In this document: piece after piece, positions 1 to 6,376 of the stretch
Layout: every line of letters begins with the position of its first letter
How positions within the stretch are numbered: position 1 is the first letter of the stretch
Origin: Chloroflexota bacterium
GTDB lineage: Bacteria; Chloroflexota; Anaerolineae; Thermoflexales; Thermoflexaceae
NCBI GenBank assembly: GCA_030550075.1
Contig: JAUQQB010000002.1
Span: 1-32,694, forward strand
Direction: 5' to 3'
DNA: 32,694 nt
Program-made: the position numbers and the translations under genes
Notes under the pieces: generated by a model
What the model was told of the DNA's origin: nothing
Seen by the model: the letters and a program-made list of their open reading frames with translations, nothing else
Databases searched by the model: none

Positions 1-270
1 GAGACGGGCCGCCTCCTGAGGGTCGCGCACCAACCATGCGGTCAGCACCGGCACCAGGACCACCGCCAGGGTTCCGCCGGTGAACAGGAACAGAAAGTCC
101 GGCATGACCATGGCCACATCGAAGGCGCTTTTATCCGGCCCGGTGCCGAAACGAGCCGCAACTATCGCCTGGGCCAGGAAGCCGGTGAGCTTTCCCAGCA
201 GGCTCAGGCCCGCCACCATGGCCGCTGGTTGCAGGATCCGACGGAGGAACCCGTAGAGCTCCTCAGACAC
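1..270 (-). CDS. murJ: MurJ/MviN-type lipid II flippase, N-terminal part (runs off window start)
   Basis: Reverse complement from a GTG at 270 translates VSEELYGFLRRILQPAAMVAGLSLLGKLTGFLAQAIVAARFGTGPDKSAFDVAMVMPDFLFLFTGGTLAVVLVPVLTAW, typical of the MurJ N-terminus; open to the window edge. Confidence 0.8.
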   Translation of the reverse strand, partial: MSEELYGFLRRILQPAAMVAGLSLLGKLTGFLAQAIVAARFGTGPDKSAFDVAMVMPDFLFLFTGGTLAVVLVPVLTAWLVRDPQEAARL

Positions 271-329
271 GGCGCGGACCTCCCTCCACGAGGAAGACGA
301 GGGCCGGGGGCATCCGGACCGGTTGCCGC

Positions 330-1265
330 TTATCGTCCCAACCGTCGCCAGGGCTCCGCATAGAAATCCAGATATTCCTCCAGCGCGCGGGCCCACAGGG
401 CATCTTCATGCCCTCCGGGATGCACCGCCAGACGCACCGGGATCCCCCGGGTTTCCAGAATCGCCGCCAGTCGTTGCGCCCCCTCCAGCGCCCAATCCGC
501 ATCGCCAGCGTCCAGATAGATCCGAAGCCCTCGAAGATCCGCCTCCTGAGCCAGGGTAAAGGGATCGTAAGCCGGCGGGGCCCTGTTCACGCTCAACGCC
601 GGGCTGTGCCCGCCCACGCTGGCGAATGCTTCCGGATGGCGCAGGGCGATCTCCAGCGCCCACACGCCGCCCCGCGAGATGCCGCCGATGGCCCGGGCCC
701 ATCGGGCCGGCTCGACCGGATAGCGGGCCTCGATCGATGGAATCAGGACCTCCATGATCATGGCCTCCACAGAGCCCGGCCCGCCGCTGGTGTAGACATA
801 CAGAGCGTCCGGGAATCCCGGCAACACCACCAGGAAGGGGGGCCAGCGCCCGACCCGGATCCCGGCTTCCAGCGCCTCATCGACCCCCAGCTGATCCCAG
901 TGAGTGTGATCATAGGGATAGCCGTGGAGAAGGTAAAGAGCGGGATAGCGCCTTGCCGGATTCCAACAGGGAGGAAGATAAACCCGATAGGGGATCTCCG
1001 CCCCCATTGTGGGAATGAGCACCGAACCTGTCTCCCAGTGCCCCGGCTCACACGTAGGGGTCGGCGAGGGCGCTGGCGTGGCGGTCGGCGTCGGGGTCCG
1101 GGTGGGGGTGGGCGGGATCAGGGTTGCAGTCGGCGTTGGAGTGGGCAAGGGAGATAGATCAACCGCCATCTGCGGCGTCAGGAGCAGAACCAGGTTCAAC
1201 GTGAGCAACATCCCGATGAGGACGAGCCAGTTTGGCCTTCGCATCTCGATGATCATCCCGGTCAA
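330..1265 (-). CDS. Secreted/anchored alpha/beta-hydrolase esterase (esterase D-like) with Pro/Thr-rich linker
   Basis: N-terminal hydrophobic segment, PTPTPTAT linker, LLHGYPYDHTHW, nucleophile elbow GISRGG, later D and HPGGHED. Start could also be the internal Met (MRRPNW). Confidence 0.85.
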   Translation of the reverse strand: MTGMIIEMRRPNWLVLIGMLLTLNLVLLLTPQMAVDLSPLPTPTPTATLIPPTPTRTPTPTATPAPSPTPTCEPGHWETGSVLIPTMGAEIPYRVYLPPCWNPARRYPALYLLHGYPYDHTHWDQLGVDEALEAGIRVGRWPPFLVVLPGFPDALYVYTSGGPGSVEAMIMEVLIPSIEARYPVEPARWARAIGGISRGGVWALEIALRHPEAFASVGGHSPALSVNRAPPAYDPFTLAQEADLRGLRIYLDAGDADWALEGAQRLAAILETRGIPVRLAVHPGGHEDALWARALEEYLDFYAEPWRRLGR

Positions 1266-1329
1266 GGATCGGGTTGTGTTCGCATCGTGAGGGCTCTGCC
1301 CTCTCGCCTTATCCTCCGCGCCTCCTCAA

Positions 1330-1376
1330 TTTCATAGCTGAGAAGGCCGCTTTCGGCGGCCTTCTCAGCTATGAAA
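1330..1376 (-). terminator. Long perfect hairpin (21-bp stem, TTTCG loop) downstream of the Nudix gene
   Basis: tttcatagctgagaaggccgc / tttcg / gcggccttctcagctatgaaa; lies between the Nudix stop (1419) and the esterase start. No clear U-tract. Confidence 0.6.
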
Positions 1377-1418
1377 ATCCCCTCCACCATCATGACCGGA
1401 TACACCTGCCGTGTCTCT

Positions 1419-2381
1419 TTACCTCACCACCGCGTATGGATAACGGGCCATGGCATCCTCTATCCGAACCCGCCAGCGAACATCCAGCGGCCTGGGGAGC
1501 TGATCCGGCGGGAAGAACCCGACCTCCAGGGATTCGACGCCATCCGCCTGCAGGCGGCCGCCTGTGATCCGGGCCTCGAAGCAGGCCACCACCGGCTGAG
1601 AGCGATCTCCATTGGGATACGTGAACGTCCATGCCGGATCCGTATACAGGCCCACCAGGCGTACCGGCTCCACCTGAAGTCCGGTTTCCTCGGCCACCTC
1701 CCGGATGAGGGTCTGATCGATCCGCTCGCCGACTTCCATGATCCCGCCGGGCAGCCCCCACTCGCCGTTGTCATCCCGGCGCTGGAGGAGGATTTTCCCC
1801 TGCGCGTCAAAGACCACAGCGCTGGTGGCGGGGACCACCAGGGTAGCCGGGCCGACCCGTGCCCGCAGGCGCCGGATGGTTTCCCCGGGGTTTCGAGACG
1901 GCTGCCCGGGCGCGCCGCTCCGAAAGGCCGCCGCGGGATCGTTACGCCGGTAATCCGCGATCATCGCCGCATACCATGGCGGTAGAGGGGGGAGCTCCTC
2001 CAGAGAAAACCATTGCAAAGCCCGGGATTCCTGGCCATCCGGACGCAAAGCGCCCCCGCGCGGGCGCGCCAGGAAGCAGGCGGTCACCGGGTGAACGATG
2101 TCGCCGTTCGGGTAATGAACCATAAACTCCGGGGAAGTATAGAGGCCAATCAATCGCTCGACCCGGATGGCCAGGCCGGTTTCCTCCCCGACCTCGCGAT
2201 GGAGGGCCTGGAGGAGGGATTCGCCCGGCTCCATCACCCCGCCGGGCAGGCCCCACGCCTCGAAGTCCGTGCGCTGCTGCAGGAGGATGCGGCCGTCTTC
2301 GTTCACGATCAGAGCGGTGGCGTAGACCAGCCAGATCGGTTCCGATCCGATGTGCTGTCGCAACCAGCGGACGTAATCCAT
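1419..2381 (-). CDS. Tandem two-domain Nudix hydrolase
   Basis: Two complete Nudix boxes in one ORF: GGVMEPGESLLQALHREVGEETGL and GGIMEVGERIDQTLIREVAEETGL, with flanking parallel sequence. Confidence 0.9.
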   Translation of the reverse strand: MDYVRWLRQHIGSEPIWLVYATALIVNEDGRILLQQRTDFEAWGLPGGVMEPGESLLQALHREVGEETGLAIRVERLIGLYTSPEFMVHYPNGDIVHPVTACFLARPRGGALRPDGQESRALQWFSLEELPPLPPWYAAMIADYRRNDPAAAFRSGAPGQPSRNPGETIRRLRARVGPATLVVPATSAVVFDAQGKILLQRRDDNGEWGLPGGIMEVGERIDQTLIREVAEETGLQVEPVRLVGLYTDPAWTFTYPNGDRSQPVVACFEARITGGRLQADGVESLEVGFFPPDQLPRPLDVRWRVRIEDAMARYPYAVVR

Positions 2382-2484
2382 GGCCGATGTTGAACGACGA
2401 GAATGGGCGGATGCAGAGGATTTGTGCGTCGGTGGGGTCGACTCTGGCGAGCCCGCCGACTCACAAATCGGCCTAAAACAAATC

Positions 2485-2506
2485 GGGCGCGGCCTGCGCC
2501 GCGCCC
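2485..2506 (-). terminator. Rho-independent terminator after tRNA-Glu
   Basis: 9-bp stem gggcgcggc/gccgcgccc with 4-nt loop; on the minus strand followed by GATTTGTTTT. Confidence 0.75.
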
Positions 2507-2514
2507 GTGGCTGG

Positions 2515-2590
2515 TGGCCCCGGCGGGATTTGAACCCGCGATCTCTGCCTTGAGAGGGCAGCGTCCTGGACCGGGCTAGACGACGGGGCC
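2515..2590 (-). tRNA. tRNA-Glu (anticodon CUC); CCA encoded at 2512-2514
   Basis: Cloverleaf on minus strand: GGCCCCG...CGGGGCC acceptor, CTGCC-CTCTCAA-GGCAG anticodon arm, GCGGGTTCAAATCCCGC T arm. Confidence 0.95.
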
Positions 2591-2632
2591 ACGGTCTCCG
2601 TTATTCAATCTTACCTGGAGCAGGTCGGTTCG

Positions 2633-3709
2633 TCAAGGCTTGCGCGCGGTCGACGGTATGACGCTTTCGCGCTCGCGCTTCCAGGATGAGGGGGCACACC
2701 GGGGATGGAGACGGACGACCTGATCGATCCCATGGCCCTCGATCGTAATGAACTGGAAAACAATCCGACATGAATCGGCCTCCACCCGCATCGCCCCGCG
2801 CTGCTCTCGATATCGAACCTGACTCCCGGGGATCGGGGCGCGGAATGGATAGCGGGCCGGATGCCCGCCCAATCCATTGACGAAATACAGGAGGCCATCC
2901 CGCTCGATGCGCTCGTAAACGTGATCATGGCCGGCCAGGACGGCGGTGGCTCCCCATTCCGCAAATGGCCACTGCAGGGCCGGGGTGGAGCCGTGGGGGC
3001 CGGAGGAGTAGGGCGGGTGATGCAGCACCACGAGGCGCCAGGGGGCATCGGTGGCCTGGAGCTGCTTCCTTAGCCAGCGCGCCTGGCGCGAATGCGATGT
3101 GATCCCATCCGGCTCTCCCGGGTTGCTGTTCAGGATGAACAGGTGCACCGGCCCCCAGCGGACCTCATAATAGCGCTCGTTGCCCGGCAGGGTGAAATAG
3201 TCCAGATAGGGGCGGGCCCTGGCGGTTGCCCAATCGTGATTGCCCAGGGCCGGGAAGAAGCGGTTCTGATCGGCCCCCGCTCCATACCGCCCGCGGTAGG
3301 GAGCGATGAAGGCATGGTAGTAGCGTCCGAGGTTCTCGTCAATGGTCCGGGTTTCCCCTCGGGGGTAATTGTTATCTCCGGTGGTAACAATAAAGTCCGG
3401 CTCCCAGCTCTGAACCAGCCGGGCAACCGCCTCGGCTGCCGGGCCCGCTTGTCCGTAATCGCCAATCACTGCGAAGCGGACGGTCGGTAGTTGAAGCGAG
3501 GGATCCTCTTCCTGTATCTGAATGAGGAGGCTGTCAGGGAGCAAGTTCCCATGCTCGATCAACCGCACAGATGTCCTGGGGAAGACCCCTTCGGAGAGAG
3601 AAACGTGGAGGTCGGGGATGGGCGAGGGTTTTCGCACGCCCACGGTTCCCATGTCCGCAAGGGCCAGGGCAAAAATGAGCAAACTGCGAAAGGAGGACCA
3701 GAGGTTCAT
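2633..3709 (-). CDS. Calcineurin-like metallophosphoesterase, exported
   Basis: FAVIGDYGQ, TTGDNNYPRG, ALGNHDW, VVLHHPPYSS, VLAGHDHVYER motifs; N-terminal signal-like segment. Confidence 0.88.
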   Translation of the reverse strand: MNLWSSFRSLLIFALALADMGTVGVRKPSPIPDLHVSLSEGVFPRTSVRLIEHGNLLPDSLLIQIQEEDPSLQLPTVRFAVIGDYGQAGPAAEAVARLVQSWEPDFIVTTGDNNYPRGETRTIDENLGRYYHAFIAPYRGRYGAGADQNRFFPALGNHDWATARARPYLDYFTLPGNERYYEVRWGPVHLFILNSNPGEPDGITSHSRQARWLRKQLQATDAPWRLVVLHHPPYSSGPHGSTPALQWPFAEWGATAVLAGHDHVYERIERDGLLYFVNGLGGHPARYPFRAPIPGSQVRYREQRGAMRVEADSCRIVFQFITIEGHGIDQVVRLHPRCAPSSWKRERESVIPSTARKP

Positions 3710-3818
3710 CGTACCTTCTGAGGTTGTCTGAGCGCCGAACGGCCTGCGTTTTTGTTGTGGGTGCGAGGGACAGGCGCGGTTGGCTGTGAAATGGCGGTCG
3801 AATGAAAGTCAAAGTCAC

Positions 3819-4115
3819 TCACCTTGAGTTCCCGCGAAGAGCGATTTCCACCACATACCCTTGACCGTTCCTGGAACCCCAGAACAAATACCTGCCCTGT
3901 CCATATTGAACAGACCACAGGGCTGCCTCGCAACAATACGCAATCACGATTTGATCGAAATCGGGACCCACCTTCCAACCATCGTATACAACGAAATACT
4001 TGGCATCTCTCTCTCCTATAAAGATCAGTTTGTCGGTCAAACCATGGGGCCGATAGGCCCTGTCCAATCCGTAAAGTTGGCGAACATCAGAGCCATCATA
4101 GATGATCGTAGCACG
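3819..4115 (-). pseudogene. C-terminal remnant of an unidentified protein, truncated at the transposase junction
   Basis: Minus-strand frame reads ATIIYDGSDVRQLYGLDRAYRPHGLTDKLIFIGERDAKYFVVYDGWKVGPDFDQIVIAYCCEAALWSVQYGQGRYLFWGSRNGQGYVVEIALRGNSR; upstream of about 4115 the frame runs antisense to transposase. Boundary approximate. Confidence 0.5.
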
Positions 4116-4729
4116 ATTCCCAAGGAGTGGGAAGCCCAGGGGGTATGGGAAAGGCTGTGGCGGCGCCTCCTGGAATGGGGATATCGAGAGAAGAAGCTGT
4201 CCCTGGAGGGGGTCGGGGTCGATGCCACGACCGTGGAGGCTAAAAAAGGGGGGAGGGGGTGGGCTTCGACGGCTACCGTCGGCGGAAGGGGACGAAGGTC
4301 CACGCGGTCGTGACGGCGCAGGGGGTGCCCGTGGGGGTCGAGGGGACATCGGCTCAGAAGTCCGAAGGGGCGGTCTTTCCCAGGGTCCTGAAGACCGTGC
4401 GGGTGGGGCGCCGGACCCGGCCTCGGGGAGTGGCCGGGGACGGGGCCTCCGATAGCCGCTCGATTCGGGCGGAGCTCCGACGCCGGGGCATCCGGGCCTG
4501 GATTCCGGTGAATCCCCGAAATCGTCGGAGGTCCCGGCGGGGACGGCCCGATCGCCGGGACCGGGAGGCGGATCGGGTCTTGCGGGGGGCGGTGGAACGC
4601 TTCTTGGCCGGGTGGAAGGGGGGCTTTCGACGGTTGGCCCTGCGTCATGAGCGTCTCCTGGCCACCTTCCAGGGTTTCATGCGCCTGGCCTGTTTCCTCA
4701 TCACATGGAGAGTTTTGGGATGAGCTCAA
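4115..4729 (+). mobile_element. IS5-family (IS427-like) DDE transposase, 5'-truncated and split by a -1 frame change
   Basis: Frame 1: PKEWEAQGVWERLWRRLLEWGYREKKLSLEGVGVDATTVEAKKGG. Frame 2: VGFDGYRRRKGTKVHAVVTAQGVPVGV...DSRSIRAELRRRGIRAWIPVNPRNRR...AVERFLAGWKGGFRRLALRHERLLATFQGFMRLACFLITW. Frame break at AAAAAAGGGGGGA (4242-4254). 5' limit approximate. Confidence 0.8.
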
Positions 4730-5135
4730 TGAAAACGGCCATCCGGGCGCGAGGAATTCGGGTCAGGCGAGCCTCTCTCAAAAGTTCGCGGACGCCCGGC
4801 CAAGCGGCCGCGCTGGCCCCGGAGCGGATGAGATGGTAGAGGAGGGTGAGAAAGTGAGTCTTTCCGCCGCCGAACTGGGTGGTGAGATTGATGCCCGGAG
4901 AGGTGCCAATGAGGTCGCCGTTCAGAAGGCGCAGCGTTTCCACCGCCATTTTTCGGAAGGCGTCGGTCAGGTAAGTGCGGGCGAAAAAGCGCTCCGGGTC
5001 CACGTAGTCCCGGGGCACCCGTCTGTCTATCACTTGGTCCAGGTGGATGGCAAACTCCCGCGCGTCCAAGGGGATGCCCTGACGCAGGTCCTCCCGGGGG
5101 ACGGCGACTTGGTGCCAGGGTTTCAGAATGGCCAT
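4701..5135 (-). pseudogene. DUF499-like ATPase, N-terminal fragment (truncated by transposase sequence)
   Basis: MAILKPWHQVAVPREDLRQGIPLDAREFAIHLDQVIDRR...DYVDPERFFARTYLTDAFRKMAVETLRLLNGD...NLTTQFGGGKTHFLTLLYHLIRSG with Walker A; stops within about 145 aa right at the IS end. Start ATG 5135 preceded by GGAGGAAAG. Confidence 0.8.
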
Positions 5136-5207
5136 CTTTCCTCCCGCAGTGCGGAGTGCAAACAATGGGCGAAGTGCGATGTGTGCGGTGTAGGATCAGG
5201 AGCGGTT

Positions 5208-6368
5208 TTACTCTTGCGGGCCTCTGGGGATTACCACCACCGTTTCGTTCCCCTCCTCCCGAATGTCCGGCTCCTGACCAATGGCCTTTTTCACCTCCAG
5301 CATTGCGCGCCGAAAACCGTTTCCTGTGTCCGTGACGAATCCAGCCCGGACAAAGAAAGAGTACAAGAGAGGATTCCTGAGCACGTGGGCCAGCCCGGCC
5401 CGGATCATTTCTACGGTGACGGTGTTCGGAAGCGGGCCAGGGCTTCGCACCTCCACCCGGTCGTCCAGAATGAAGATGCGGATGGGAGCATGAACCGTAT
5501 AGTCCCGGTGGACCAGGGCGTTGACCACCACTTCCCGCAGGGCCTTCTCCGGCAGTTCCGGATGGGCTTCCGGTTCAAAGCCCCGGATCCGATGGACGGT
5601 TCGGAGGTGGAGGTTCAGGAAACGGGCGGCATCTTCCAGCATCTGGAAAAGGGTTCCTTCAATGCGCTTTGCGTTGGATGGCTCGCCGGAGGAATCGCGG
5701 CCCGGAATGCGCGCCGCCGTGATATAAGCATAAGGGAGGTATTTCTGGGGCTCCCGACCGAAAAGGAGGAGAGCAGCCACTGTCGGGTGCTTTCGGCCTT
5801 CCCATTCCCTGACCAGGTGCCAATTGACCAACAGGATATCTGGTTCGGCCCCGGTTTCTCCCAGCGTCCGTGCGCAAAATTGTGCGAACGCAGCAATGTC
5901 TATATCCTCCGGCACGGCCCGGAGGATCAGTGTCTCTTCATAGAAGAGGCTCTCCGCGGCCTGAAAGAGCCGCAGGAGTTCCTGCCGGGAGGCCCTACGT
6001 CGCCCCGTTGTCGTCCGGATGAAGTACTCCCCTCTGTTGGTGCGATACGGACGCTGGTCCCCTTTGGGAACATGAACAACAACTACCGTCCCTTCCGGGG
6101 TTTGAACGGTTTCCTGGACTACAGTCAGAGGGGGCTCGCAATTATGGAGGGCGACGTTATCCACCTTGCGCATCCATTCATCTGGATTTTCTAATCCTAC
6201 AACGACTCGTCGCTGTTCGTCCACGCCGAAAATCATCTGGCCGCCATCAGTATTGGCGAAAGCGACCAGAGAGGCGGCCAGAGCATCGGGATGAATGGGT
6301 CCCCGCTTGAATTCAGTGTGCAGGTCTTCCCACTTCTCTATTCGCTGTTGTAATTCTGGCCAGTCCAT
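5208..6368 (-). CDS. AlbA_2/Schlafen-type putative DNA-binding, ATP-binding (HATPase_c_4-like) protein
   Basis: MDWPELQQRIEKWEDLHTEFKRG...LAASLVAFANTDGGQMIFGVDE...GEYFIRTTTGRRRASRQELLRLFQ; C-terminal half LPEKALREVVVNALVHRDYTVHAPIRIFILDDRVEVRSPGPLPNTVT. ATG 6368 preceded by GGAGGAAGT; ORF extends to 6383. Confidence 0.88.
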   Translation of the reverse strand: MDWPELQQRIEKWEDLHTEFKRGPIHPDALAASLVAFANTDGGQMIFGVDEQRRVVVGLENPDEWMRKVDNVALHNCEPPLTVVQETVQTPEGTVVVVHVPKGDQRPYRTNRGEYFIRTTTGRRRASRQELLRLFQAAESLFYEETLILRAVPEDIDIAAFAQFCARTLGETGAEPDILLVNWHLVREWEGRKHPTVAALLLFGREPQKYLPYAYITAARIPGRDSSGEPSNAKRIEGTLFQMLEDAARFLNLHLRTVHRIRGFEPEAHPELPEKALREVVVNALVHRDYTVHAPIRIFILDDRVEVRSPGPLPNTVTVEMIRAGLAHVLRNPLLYSFFVRAGFVTDTGNGFRRAMLEVKKAIGQEPDIREEGNETVVVIPRGPQE

Positions 6369-6376
6369 ACTTCCTC

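Noticed and set aside
1060-1150. GGCGTCGG-type tandem repeat (also 27160-27210)
   Set aside because: Encodes the Pro/Thr-rich linkers of two exported proteins; low-complexity coding sequence rather than an independent repeat or CRISPR.
4647-6194. 515-aa plus-strand ORF
   Set aside because: It is antisense to the AlbA_2 and DUF499-like genes, whose minus-strand frames carry clear family motifs and SDs; its sequence is compositionally odd with no recognisable domain.
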